Positions 19,081-29,760 of a stretch of DNA of 64,000 bases are shown piece after piece (position 1 is the first letter of the stretch; every line of letters begins with the position of its first letter). Made by a program: the position numbers and the translations under genes. The notes under the pieces were generated by a model. That model made no database searches. It was not told where the DNA came from and worked only from the letters and a program-made list of their open reading frames with translations. Origin of the DNA: Apricaphanius iberus (Eukaryota > Chordata > Actinopteri > Cyprinodontiformes > Aphaniidae). The DNA lies in the NCBI GenBank assembly GCA_028564705.1, contig JAPXFQ010001297.1:620001-684000 (forward strand), given 5' to 3'.

Positions 19081-19895
19081 GCATCCAGTTAGTATGGAAT
19101 AATAAGAGATCATTAGAAGTCATTGAGGAGGCCTTTCACCACTTTGTCTCCAAACTGCAGTGAAAAGTGTTCTTAATTAACCTCGTAAGGTAGACATGAA
19201 ATTGTACAGGCTAGTGGCAGAAGCTGTTTATAGTGATTCAGAGATGATGGCACATAGGAGAGGAGTCCAAGAGAGCCGAGGTAGCCTTGACGGGCTTCTT
19301 CCAAATATAAGAAAATGCCGATCCAGACTGCAGCCTCAACCTTGTTTAAAGAAGGAAGAGTTTCAAAGAAGCTCAAATCAAGAACGGAGTGATTATACAT
19401 GATTCAAAAAACCCCAACTAGGATGAAAGAAGGAACCTGTCAGAACATGGACCAACCAGACGGTCACCGTGGGAACCCTGCACAACTAAACTGTTGGATC
19501 CAGCAGCAGCCGTATAAGAGGCACAAAGTGACATAAACAATATTGTAGAGATTCTGCCTTCTCAACTGGTGCTGGAATAGATGGAGCTTTCCTGGCATGA
19601 TCGAAATAGGTTATATTTCTCACTTGAGTTTGTATAAAGGAAGTGAAACCTTATTTACATACTACCTTTGAAGATAAACATCACAAAGTGCTTCAACAAA
19701 CTGAAAAAAAAACACAAAGAGCACTAAACAAAAGGTTTAAAAAGAGATGCTTTTAGCTGACTTTTCAAGAAAAAAATTAAATAAATATAAAATAAACAGA
19801 ATTATATATATACAAATATTTGAATCTTTGAGTGATTATACATGATTATACTTTTCAGAGGTCCGACATTTCTCTATTTGAGATCCTTTTTTATT
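19081..19895. other. No gene recognised
   Basis: Two overlapping frames of about 70 codons exist at 19,173-19,402, but neither has recognisable motifs, splice context or typical coding composition. Treated as non-coding. Confidence 0.45.
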
Positions 19896-20108
19896 GATTT
19901 CGTGTAGTATTCTAAGTTTCAGAGATTTTTAATTTTGGGTTTTCATAAACTATAAGACAGAATAATAAAAATTTGAACAAATAAAGGGTTAAAAATTTTA
20001 ACTTAGCATGTAATGACTATCATTAATTAGTTTAAACTTTTAAGTTGAATTACTAATATAAACTAACTTTTGCATGATATTCACATTTTTCAAGTTTCAC
20101 CTGTACTT
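19896..20108. mobile_element. Tc1-like terminal repeat remnant
   Basis: AATTTTGGGTTTTCATAAAC, an A-rich middle and the end TTTTTCAAGTTTCACCTGTA follow the layout of a common fish Tc1 terminus. The partner end is not adjacent. The short piece at 1378-1450 is of the same kind in opposite orientation. Confidence 0.55.
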
Positions 20109-20330
20109 TGCATCATAACAAACTGTTATGCAATTTCCTCCAAACAGTGATACTTTTTCATTGCACCATAATGAAACAATACCTTCTCATTTGGACTCAT
20201 GAGAATCCTTCTTCCCACGAGCCTTTATTCTCATAAGACCAGAGTCTTACTTAAACTTGTTATGACAAACTGACTAATTAACCCTGGGAGGATTTACAAC
20301 CTCCTCCCATTTCTATGATGAAAAAAGACA
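20103..20330 (+). repeat. Unclassified dispersed repeat A, copy 1
   Basis: Matches 23,655-23,905 in the same orientation over about 230 bases. Shared blocks are TACTTTGCAT, GAGAATCCTTCT, TTACTTAAACTTGTTATGA, CCTGGGAGG and TGATGAAAAA. No coding frame is conserved between the two. Family unknown to me. Confidence 0.65.
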
Positions 20331-20794
20331 TTTATTACTGAGATTATGTTGTTGGCTGTTGTTTCGAAATATTTCATTTAGGCCACTGAAAATATCAAGG
20401 GATTTATCTTACCTGTGGTAATAACAGCTTTACTCTTTTACCTTATACTGACTCCTCACTATAACTTTTGTTGATTGAAGTCCAGCTCAAATCAATTCAG
20501 TTCATTTATATATTGCCATTTCACAACCCATGCCATGTCAATCTATTTTACAAATAAAGTAAATTTAGTCCAATTTTACATACTGATACTAATTCTCAAA
20601 CTATGCAGTTAAGCAATTATTCAAATTAGTTAAAAAAAAGTTTTCTAGCAAACTGCATAAAGTCTTTGACAAGTAGATCCACTCCTCCTGCACTACCATA
20701 AAGCAATGGAGGGGAAATCCTTTGCATTATGTGGTTGAATTTGGAGCATTCCCTCATATCAAGCAGGCATGCATCAAGAACAGAAATGAAAACT
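20331..20794. other. No gene recognised
   Basis: AT-rich sequence with no motif or frame that can be supported. Confidence 0.45.
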
Positions 20795-20945
20795 CCCTTT
20801 AACAGATGAAACCTCCAGCAGAATGTGGCTCAGTGTGAAGAGCCATTTGCCATGACTGGCTGTGTGTTTAAGAAAACAGAGTATATGTACACAAAGACAC
20901 GGAAGTACAAGGAGGACTTTCTGTTGAAGCAAATGTTTATCTAAG
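20795..20945 (-). repeat. Teleost interspersed retroposon, inverted copy
   Basis: CCCTTTAACAGATGAAACCTCCAGCAGAATGTGGCTCAGTGTG is the complement of the central block of the repeat at 1030-1350. It is more decayed than that copy. Confidence 0.55.
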
Positions 20946-21656
20946 AGAGAAACTCTTCCTATAAAATAAAGTCTGACTTAGATTAAAAGGCTACAGAATG
21001 AAAGAGAGCAGTTAGTCACAGTGAAATATCAGCCAGTAGCTTTGTCAAAGAGAGAGTTATAGTTGAACACCAAAAGCAGGATCAAGTGTATCATTTATAG
21101 AAAGAGAAAGTTAAGTTGTTAGCAGCACTAAGGCTCAGATGATGCTCCCCTCCACAGATTGTGCACAAAGCCTTTACTATTGTAAATAAAATTAAATAGA
21201 TTATGTAAAATTGAAAATCTGATTTGGAAAAGAATGGAATTAAACAGATCTGATCTGAGCACTATTCTTTATAATTGTTTTGTGTTTGTTCAATTAGTTA
21301 TTTTCTATTTATCACTAAAATGGTTTGGATTAAGGTAGTGTTACAGTGGAAAAATTGACGGCAGAGGGTTATGATCACTTGTATCTGGGACACTATACGG
21401 TTCAGGACAGCATGTCTGCGCCAGCTTCTAATACTAAGGAGATGTAGTATCTCACAGCTGCTGTCTGTGCTGGAAGACGGCAGCAAAGACAAGGTCATCT
21501 AGCTGATACCTCGCATTGCTTTGCCATGCCATATCTTATCTCTAAGATTAGGACAAACATGAAATTTAGCAGTTTGAAAATTAATTTGTGGCTATCCACA
21601 AATAAGTTCCTGACGAACAAAGCGCCACCAACCTTTTCAAATCAGGGCCAGTTTTG
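20946..21656. other. No gene recognised
   Basis: Mixed AT-rich sequence. A 66-codon minus-strand frame at 21,298-21,498 lacks any recognised domain and is not supported as a gene. Confidence 0.45.
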
Positions 21657-21670
21657 CCCCTGTTGCAATA

Positions 21671-22080
21671 CAGTAAAAAATAATAATAATAATAATAATA
21701 ATCTGTCTGTCTGTCTGTCTGTCTGTCTGCCTATCTATTTATCTATCTTTTTTTTGGAAGGCTAATGAAGCTAACAAAATATAATTCAGATTTTATAATA
21801 AAAATGAGACATCAGGTTTTTTCTTTGGGAAAAAAGTCTATTTTGTTGGATGAAGCCAGCTGAGGGAGCTCTTTCCATATTTATCAGTCTTGTGCCATTG
21901 GTACATTTCTTTTGAAGGTATTCTATGCAAATGTTGCACAACAATATACAAAAGAACATCTTAAATCACTTTTCTCATTGCATTTATAATTAAAAAATAT
22001 TTATCTGGTCTTCGTAAAGGCTACAGTGGAGGGTCCAAAAAGCCACATGTGGTTCTGGAACAACAGGTTGCAGACCCCTG
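21671..22080 (-). mobile_element. Insertion flanked by a 14-bp direct repeat
   Basis: CCCCTGTTGCAATA occurs at 21,657-21,670 and 22,075-22,088. The right end (minus strand CAGGGGTCTGCAACCTG) resembles a fish hAT terminus. In the minus-strand sense the left end is a (CAGA)n(TTA)n microsatellite tail. If hAT, the duplication would be the 8-bp TTGCAATA and the identity extends by chance. If a retroposon, 14 bp fits and the microsatellite is its tail. Confidence 0.5.
21679..21728 (+). repeat. Compound microsatellite (TAA)n(CTGT)n
   Basis: About seven TAA/AAT units run directly into about seven CTGT units, followed by degenerate CTAT units to about 21,747. Confidence 0.95.
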
Positions 22081-22091
22081 TTGCAATATAC

Positions 22092-22270
22092 ATACATGTC
22101 GACATAATTCTCTTTCATTTGATCTAGTGTGTTGTGTCAACAACCGTGTCAGAACTTATCTCTAGTGACAATTAGAGCTTCATGGCTTCTGACGTCAAGT
22201 TGGTGCATGGTGTATCATCCACAGGGGTTTTCTATTAGGTTGTTTTTATAAATTAATAAAAATTATCTCC
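22092..22270 (+). repeat. Unclassified dispersed repeat B, copy 2
   Basis: Partner of 12,575-12,760. Shared blocks include ATACATGT, CTAGTGTGTTGTG, ATTAGAG and a terminal AT-rich TTTATAAATTAATAAAA-like run. Confidence 0.5.
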
Positions 22271-22538
22271 CCAGGTACAGTACAATTGTTTATCCCACAG
22301 TGACTCACTTCAAGTAATAAATAACAAGGGCGACAAAATAACTTAAGGGTACATTGGAATGTGCAAATACATTTTATTAAGAATGTATCATTTTTTAGCA
22401 ATGTAATGGTCTTAACTTATCCTCTAACTGTTAATGTAAAAAAAAGTTCTTATAATTTAATAATTTAATCTAATCTGCAAATATCTGTCAACTGCAACTT
22501 CATGAAAAATTCCAAATGCATATTAGATTAGGTATATG

Positions 22539-23283
22539 CAGAGGTGAGTGGTTTTTGTCAATAATTTGACACAATCTGCGGGAAACCTTAAATAGAAAAC
22601 GTTTTAACTGATTGTTTGTGTAATTGTATTAAAATTACTTTTCTTATAAATTTATTTGAGATATCATCTGTTGGGAATAAGTTAAATTTACTCAATTACA
22701 TTTACTTAAACAACATTTGGAAAATGTGTACTGTTACGTGTAATTTTCCTTCAACCAAACATTTTACTTGTACTTGAATAAAATACATTGAAATAGTGCT
22801 ACTCTTACTTGAACACAATTTCTGTATACTCCATCTATCCAATGTTAGACATTTTACTAAATGAAGAACAAACAAGTTTAACCCAAAAATGGTCCAGACC
22901 CAGAAAGAAATCAACAATTTATATTAAAGGGAGACCTCATTTGTACATAAGCATTGCTGTTGTAACATACACATAGTTCATATGTTTATATCGAAAAAAA
23001 TGGAATTAGAAAACTGCTTCAATTAGTTGTTTTTAATTATTATACACATTTGTAAGATTTTTGTCGTTTCAACTTTTAGATTATAATTTTTAACCATAAA
23101 TTATATTTTTCTCTATCTAATGTAGCATCAGTTACTCAGTACTTAAGCAACCCTTTTTTGAACTACTTTTCTATTCTTGAATCATTTTTGGAACACTACT
23201 ATTTAATTTCACTTGAGTAAAAAAATACTAAAGAACTGCTACTTTTACTTGAGAACAATTTCTGTGTTCTCTAACCACCTCTG
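22539..23283. mobile_element. hAT-like MITE with 8-bp target duplication
   Basis: The ends are CAGAGGTGAGTGG on the left and, on the other strand, CAGAGGTGGTTAGAG on the right, a well-known fish hAT terminus. Flanks are GGTATATG (22,531-22,538) and GGTGTATG (23,284-23,291), matching at 7 of 8. The interior contains ACTTGTACTTGAATAAAA-like stretches but no transposase. Confidence 0.75.
22575..22690 (+). repeat. 3' end of teleost interspersed retroposon inside the hAT-like MITE
   Basis: AATAGAAAACGTTTTAACTG and the following TTAAAATTACTTTTCTTATA.. match 1218-1340, the 3' end of the repeat at 1030-1350. It lies within the bounds of the MITE, so one of them carries or received the other. Confidence 0.5.
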
Positions 23284-23654
23284 GGTGTATGCCCTTATAT
23301 CATACTAGAGGGTAGACCAAAGTTAGAGGAAACTATTTTGTTGTTGAGCAAAGAACAAATATATTACTTCAGTATTGTTTTCAATGAAAAACAATTGTAA
23401 GAACATCTGTTTATAAGTATTTCCACTGCTGCCTTACATTCTGAACAGACTCGTGTCTTGGCGATGTAGAAAGTATTGTGGTTTTCATGTGGCTCTCTTT
23501 TTTTATTTAAAAAACACAATATTGTTTTCCCAATACCATTAAAAACAAAAAATAAGATGTTAGTTTGGTTGACTTTTTTTTTTTTTTTTACTTCTCAACT
23601 TTATTCCCTCAATGAAAAACAGTCATCGTGGATTTCAGAGTTAACTTGCAGTTA
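23284..23654. other. No gene recognised
   Basis: AT-rich, with a poly(T) run at about 23,574-23,589. No supported frame. Confidence 0.45.
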
Positions 23655-23905
23655 CTTTGCATGATGATCAACACTTATTTGGTTTCCTCTAAACAGCAAC
23701 ACTTTGACATACCATCAACATGCAACAGTACCTGATCATTTACCCTCTGGAGAATCCTTCTGTTTCTTTTCCTCCTCCCACAAGCCTTTTTGATTCTCAG
23801 AAGACCTGAGTTTACTTAAACTTGTTATGATAAACTTACTAATTGATCCTGGGAGGCCTTGAACCAACATCCACAGCCACCTCCCTGTTCTGTGATGAAA
23901 AACAA
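23655..23905 (+). repeat. Unclassified dispersed repeat A, copy 2
   Basis: Second copy of the unit at 20,103-20,330. It is slightly longer because of short insertions in the pyrimidine-rich middle. Confidence 0.65.
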
Positions 23906-24069
23906 AAATCCATCCATCTATGGTCTATACCCGATTTTCACATGGGGAGCTTATGCTCGTCTCCGGTGCTCATTGAACGAGAAGGTAAAATCTGGACGAG
24001 TTGCTTGTCCATCATACTGAAACATGGGAAAAATAAAAACAAACATTTGGGCAACCTTGGTTAAAAGTT

Positions 24070-24350
24070 TGTTCTGTAACTGGAAGGATGCCGGTGGAAG
24101 CCCCCATTCTGTTTGACTCCGTCGAAGTGTCCTTTGGCAAAACATTGTCCACCTCACCTGCTAGTGGTGGTCAGATGGCCCTGTGGCACCTGTATACAGC
24201 AGCCTCACTTCCGTCAGTATTCCCCAGGGCAGCTGAGGCAGCAAGTTGCTTGTTATCACCAGTACTTGAATGTGTTAATTACACTAGCATGAAGAGCTTT
24301 GGGGTCTTCAGTACTACATAAAGCGCTATACACATACAGGCCATTTATCT
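24070..24350 (+). mobile_element. V-SINE with decayed head
   Basis: The body shows TGTCCTTTGGCAAAACATTG, CCTGCTAGTGGTGGTCAGA and GCAGCCTCACTTCCGTC. The tail is AAAGCGCTATACACATACAG then GCCATTTATC. The tRNA-like head is barely recognisable. Confidence 0.8.
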
Positions 24351-25004
24351 ATCAAATGATGTTGCTTATCAAGCTTTCTTAATGCTATTATTTATATATT
24401 CTATCCTCATTTTGAAAACACGGAAACATGCTTCAGAGCTGTAAGAATTACATCTCTGGCCTCTACATCTCGAAAATGTACGCTCTGTTTTGTAGACCTT
24501 GAAGTTTGAAACTGGTGATAGGCTGGTCATCTCTGACTTACCTGATCTATAAATATATCAAAACTATCTACCATCGTTTTTCTATGAGGTACCACCTGGG
24601 ACATTATTCAGAATTACCTTCCATATGCATGTGAAATTAAACTCTGCCACATACTATACTGAAGACCTTGCACAAATTCTACTGAAAAGCTTGCATATAA
24701 ACTATAGAAAATATATACCTTTCATACACACCAGTGAGACCGTTATACAAACGAGTGAAAGCTCTCATATAATCTGATGAAAGATTAATCTTTTTTAGAC
24801 AGCCATTGCCCTGTGTGCATAGTAGGCATTTGAATATAAGCATTAAGAAGTGGACCTTTTCTCTTCAGTGAACATGTGTAGGAAGGATGAAACGACGTGT
24901 TCAGTCATAAATTGTTCCTGTGGACTCTTGAGTCCATCAATTATCAGCTTGCTGACTTCTGCACATGAAATGTGAGCTATGTGCACAGGGTTTAGCAGTA
25001 CAAT
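24351..25004. other. No gene recognised
   Basis: AT-rich, no supported frame. The left flank of the following Tc1 piece may extend into it, but no terminal repeat is visible. Confidence 0.45.
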
Positions 25005-25370
25005 CTATTGTTGGCCTATTAATCGTCCCTGTTTATTGCTCAGACAAATTATTAATTCGTAAATTAATATAGATACTAAAGCATCCGCTAACTCCTCCTG
25101 AGTCTGTTTTGCAACGTGGCTTTGGTGGATAGAGCAAAACATGGTGTCCCAGATGTGCTCAGTTGGATTCAGGTCTAAGGAACAGGTGCGCCAGTCCATA
25201 ACATCAATGACTTTGTCTTGCAGGAATTGCTGAAACACTTGAGGTCTAGCACTGACTTGCATTAGGAGAAACCCTGGGCCAAACGCACCAGCATATGGTC
25301 CCACAAGATGTCTAAGGATCTCATCTTGGTACCTAATGACAGTCAGCATTACAACAGAAAAGAAAAAGAA
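25005..25370 (-). pseudogene. Tc1 transposase C-terminal half
   Basis: One open minus-strand frame encodes R-Y-x-x-E-I-L-R-H-L-V-G-P-Y, then M-Q-V-S-A-R-P-Q in place of the usual Q-D-N-A-R-P-H (the catalytic aspartate is lost), then C-S-L-D-L-N-P-T-E-H-I-W-D, which keeps the third catalytic glutamate. A helical tail follows. The N-terminal half is absent and no terminal repeats are seen. Confidence 0.85.
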
Positions 25371-26449
25371 ATAACCGAGAGAAAACAAGAATCTTCATCG
25401 GTGGAGCGCTTACCAGATGGAGACTATTCATGAGGGACACGAACTTGAAGATGGTTGGGGAGGTTGCAGGCTTTCTGCTGGACAGGTAAGTTAATTAAAT
25501 GAAACAATGAAGTTTATGTTAGCGTTATGCCTGACACAGGACAGAGCAAATACTTTATCTTCCATTTAACTCTGACAATTTACTCCGCGGCTTCCGTAGT
25601 AGTAATGATGTGTTATAACGGCGAGTTGCTTGCATTCACTGAGCGCACTACTATGTATTTACAATATTTATTTTCTAAAGTGACTGTAGGGGGATATTGC
25701 AGATGAACCATAAACACCTTTAAACTTTTTTATCCGCTCACTTAAAGACAAATTTAGGAGTTAATTGAATTGGCTTGAATTGGCTTGTCTGAACAACAAT
25801 CAAACTACACTAATAGATTTAATGCAATGTTCATTTACAATTTATTTGCTATTTGTTGCTATATGTTTCATTTTAATCTATTTATTAGCATAACAATTAA
25901 TCAGTTACCACGATTTGTTCTTTACGTTGTCATTTATATTGATTGACTAATAGATTATGTCTAAGCCTACTGGCTTTATAAAAAAAAAAAAAAAAAAATC
26001 CTCCAAAATTAATCCAACAAAAATAAAATTGCACATGGACGAGACATCTTTAAAAATGCACAATACATGTAATCTATTCTGAATATTCTAGCCTACATGC
26101 AGTATAAGCCTCGCAAACGTGTGTTTTCTGCATTCTTGTGTGCCTGCCGTGCTGTGCAGCGAGTGTTCTCAGTCGCGCACTGAGAACACTGGCTGCATTC
26201 TTTACAATTTGCCTTGTGTTCATCTATACTATGTCCAGCCAAGGATGGTCTTCTTCCCACTCATTTAGCCTATATCTCTGTAAGCGTTTTTGGGACATTT
26301 TCAAAGGTGCTGCGTGGAAGCACCAGTGTGTTGTGTGTCTACCTGATCAATCCTGAGCTCGCATCCCTCGCGAGCCGTAATCGCAAATAATTTGCGGTCC
26401 CATTTGATCCCGTTGTCAGAACAGTTTTGCTGAATGTGGGGTGATTTTT
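25371..26449. other. No gene recognised
   Basis: A 72-codon plus-strand frame at 26,138-26,356 has no domain or splice support. A poly(A) run lies at about 25,981-25,998. Confidence 0.45.
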
Positions 26450-26632
26450 ATTTTATTTTTTATATAGGCTATGTAGTTAGAATAAAGCAGTATGAAGTCT
26501 ATAACCGACACACATAATAGACATTTATGAAAATACGGAACAAATAGCGTCCCTTATTAGTTCAAAACGGGACGGCACATTTAATAATCAAATACGGGTC
26601 GATTATGTATTTTAAGGGACGGACGGCAACCC
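26450..26632. mobile_element. DNA transposon terminus (GGCAACCCTA end)
   Basis: The stretch with ACGGAACAAATAGCGTCCC, AAACGGGACGGCAC and the end GGGACGGACGGCAACCCTA is a familiar fish hAT-like terminus repeating the CGGGAC motif. The opposite end was not found. Confidence 0.5.
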
Positions 26633-26639
26633 TATGTAA

Positions 26640-27090
26640 GCTCCATTTACTTTACCCAGATGCCATTTTGTGGGCCATGTTATATGGGCCTTTGTGACAC
26701 CATCCCCTCATCCTAATCCTTAGTATTTACTACATGCTACATAGTAGCTACTACTTGTCCATTGATGTAGTGAATACTGCGTAGCAAACGAACGAATAGT
26801 AGGCAAGAAATCGGACGTACTGCTCCACCATTTTACCGAAATGTTTATGTTACGCTATGTCGCCTCTGGTCCTGTCCTCTGTAGTCGACTTCACTCTTGT
26901 TCTAAGATTTTGCGGCTTCCGCTGCATTGTGGGATAGTGCAGCATACAGCAGATTTTACTGTGGAGGTAGTACACATCCGGGAACTTTATGCCTACTACG
27001 CCAATCCATACTAGAGATTTGGATCTACTACATTGCTCGCTTACTGCTTTTCGCCAACTACGTAGTAGGCACAGCAGGGGTACTTGGATG
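26640..27090. repeat. Candidate MITE rich in CTACTA/TAGTAG motifs
   Basis: The two sides carry inverted motifs: TACATAGTAGCTACTACTTG and GAATAGTAGGCAAG on the left, GGATCTACTACATTGC and AACTACGTAGTAGGCACAG on the right. No exact terminal repeats or target duplication could be fixed. Confidence 0.4.
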
Positions 27091-27778
27091 CAGGGCGTAT
27101 CTCTTATCTTTCTTAGATATGGGGACAAAAGTTAACTCGTTGGGACCTCTTATACCACGAAAATGTTTATCCTTTTTGTTCCTTTGGGCTTTGTGATCTT
27201 CTATTTTTGCATCATAATCATTGATGTTTCAAATGACCAACCGGCAGATGAGCTGCACCTTCGCATGGTTTTCATTCTTGTTTCAAAATAACCTAACCAT
27301 AATCTTCTGTTCTATACAGGGCAAACACAATATAGCATCTACCTCTGCCACCTAGGGTTGTATCATTTCAATCTACTACACACCATGCTTCCTTATCGAC
27401 TCCACACGACACATTCCTAACAAGGCAATGAACCAAGACAGCTAAAACAGGAACAACATTTTTCTATCATTCTATCATTCTTCCACTGATAAACCTGTTT
27501 GGCTACTGCCTGAGAACCAAGGAGATAGAGGCAATAGTCAGCCGCTGGGTTCAGAGACAACTGCTTATTGAGCGTAAGTCCAGCAAAGTGGCCCCTGTCC
27601 TCAAAATAAAACAAAAAAAGTAAAGCACAATGTTTTTGACTGATGCATATTTCTGTAAAAATAGATGTGGAAATGATCAAACCTGTTGGTTTTAACATGA
27701 CACTAGCAATCGCAATTCTATGCCTGTATTCTAAATATTTTAAGGGTTTAAATTTTCAATAAACCACAACGGTCTATA
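27091..27778. other. No gene recognised
   Basis: A 93-codon minus-strand frame at 27,417-27,698 has no recognised motif. The right border is the TA target of the Tc1 element. Confidence 0.45.
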
Positions 27779-29132
27779 CAGGTCTTTCTCAAAAAATTTG
27801 CATATTGTGATAAAGTTCATTATTTTCTGTAATGTACTGATAAACATTAGACTTTCATATATATACACACAACTGAAGTAGTTCAAGCCTTTTATTGTTT
27901 AAATATTGATAATTTTGGCATACAGCTCATGAAAACCCAAAATTCATATCTCAAAAAATTGGCATATTTCATCCGACCAATAAAAGAAAAGTGTTTTTAA
28001 TACAAAAAAAGTCAACCTACAAATAACTATGTTCAGTTATGCACTCAATACTCGGTCGGGAATCCTTTTGCAGAAATGACTGCTTTATTGCGGCGTGGCA
28101 TGGAGGCAATCAGCCTGTGGCACTGCTGAGGTGTTATGGTGGCCCAGGATGCTTCGATAGCGGCCTTAAAGTGTGTTGGGTCTTGTGTCTCAACTTTCTC
28201 TTCACATTATCCCACAGATTCTCTATGGGGTTCAGGTCAGGAGAGTTGGCAGGCCAATTAAGTACAGTAATACCATGGTCAGTAAACCATTTAGCAGTTT
28301 GGTACTGTGAGCAGGTGCAAGGTTGACATGGCACCTTGTTTTACGAATGACATGCAAAATTTCCTTTCATCCGAAAAAAGTACTTGATACCACACTGAGC
28401 AACAGTCCAGTGCTGCTTCTCTGTAGCCTAGGTCAGGTGCTTCTGGCGCTGTTTCTGGTTCAAAAGTGGCTTGACCTAGGGAATACGGCACCTGTTGCCC
28501 ATTTTACTGCACAAGCCTGTGCACGGTGGCTCTGGATGTTTGTACTCCAGACTCAGTCCACTGCCTCCGAAGGTCCCCCAAGGTCTGGAATCAGTCCTTC
28601 TCCACAATCTTCCTCAGGGTCCGGTCACCTCTTCACGTTTTGCAGCGTTTTCTGCCACACTTTTTGAGTGTGGCAGAAAATGCTGCCTTGATACAGCACT
28701 CTGGGAACAGTCTATGCGTTCAGAAATTTCTTTTTGTGTCTTACCCTCTGGCTTGAGGGTGTCAATGACGGCCTTCTGGACAGCAGTCAGGTCCGCAGTC
28801 TTACCCATGATTGTGGTTTTGAGTAATGTACCAGGCTGGGAGTTTTTAAAAGCCTCAGGAATCTTTTGCAGGTGTTTAGAGTTAATTAGTTGATTCAGAT
28901 GATTAGGTTAATAGCTCGTTTAGGGAACCTTTTCATGATATGCAAATTTTTCGAGATAGGAATTTGGGGTTTTTTCATAAACCTGTATGCCAAAATCATC
29001 ACTATTAAAACAATAAAAGGCTTGAACTACTTCAGTTGTGTGTAATGTATCTAAAATATATAAAAGTCTGATGTTTATCAGTACATTACAGAAAATAATT
29101 AACTTTATCACAGTATGCAATTTTTTTACCTG
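27779..29132 (-). mobile_element. Tc1 transposon with long terminal repeats, inactive
   Basis: The termini are CAGGTCTTTCTC.. at 27,779 and ..TTTTTTTACCTG ending at 29,132, each next to TA. The terminal inverted repeats extend about 210 bases (27,779-27,990 against 28,925-29,132), sharing the CTGTAATGTACTGATAAACA and CAACTGAAGTAGTTCAAGCC blocks. Length (1354 bp) is close to a complete Tc1 element. The transposase inside is a pseudogene. Confidence 0.9.
28030..28808 (-). pseudogene. Tc1 transposase, frameshifted and rearranged
   Basis: The N-terminal DNA-binding helix-turn-helix is well kept at 28,808-28,690 (M-G-K-T-A-D-L-T-A-V-Q-K through S-Q-S-A-V-S-R). The middle shows V-L-F-S-D-E-R-K-F in another frame (about 28,400-28,365), carrying the first-acid region. 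The end keeps W-P-A-N-S-P-D-L-N-P-I-E-N-L-W (about 28,255-28,211). Frameshifts separate the three parts. The segment after the helix-turn-helix is replaced by a perfect hairpin (28,652-28,684). Confidence 0.85.
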
Positions 29133-29695
29133 TAAATGCTTGTTTTACCTGAAATACGCTTTAAAATAAAGTTACTTGCTGACAGATCCTTTTACAGATG
29201 GTTTCAAATTATGTTTAAAATACTGCACTTAAGGAAAAGAAATTTTATTTTTGAGAAATGTTTTTAAAATTAGTTTATAATGTATCTGTCATGCCAAAAA
29301 AGGTTATTTAATTTGTTTTTTGTTCCATGGATAATTTTCAATGGTTTCGTCCTGCCACTTTGAAAAGTCTCTTTTTTATATTTTTTTTATTTTGCTGCTT
29401 AGATTTTATGGCACCAATAACCTCCATACATTGTTGGACAGGAAGGAAGACATACACTAAACACCCAAGTCAGGAGTCAAATTCAGCAACAAGAGACTTG
29501 GTACTGTATCTATAAAGCCTTGCAGCACCCAGCTGACATTTTTATTGCTTCAAAAATTAGCAAAATAATAAAGCATAGAAGAACAAAGAGTTTTTTTGTA
29601 CCTTTTATACTTTTTAATTATTTTATAAATAAAATGCAGACAATTCCCTGAGATATAATGATCTTTATTATCTTATTTTGATGTTTTGAGAAGGG
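29133..29695. other. No gene recognised
   Basis: AT-rich with homopolymer runs and no supported frame. Confidence 0.45.
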
Positions 29696-29760
29696 TTACA
29701 CTAGTGGGTTGCCTTGCAACAAGAAGGCCCTGGGTTCAAGACTCAGCAGAAGAAATACCT
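29696..29760 (+). mobile_element. SINE tRNA-like head fragment
   Basis: GTTGCCTTGCAACAAGAAGG followed by CCTGGGTTCAAGACTC matches the head and box B of the SINE at 42,736-43,010. The body is missing. It is not a tRNA gene. Confidence 0.5.

Noticed and set aside
19173..19402. Overlapping frames on both strands
   Set aside because: Neither shows a family motif, and their mutual overlap points to chance.
26138..26356. A 72-codon cysteine-rich plus-strand frame
   Set aside because: Signal-like hydrophobic start, but no cleavage, domain or splice evidence. It lies among mobile-element remnants.
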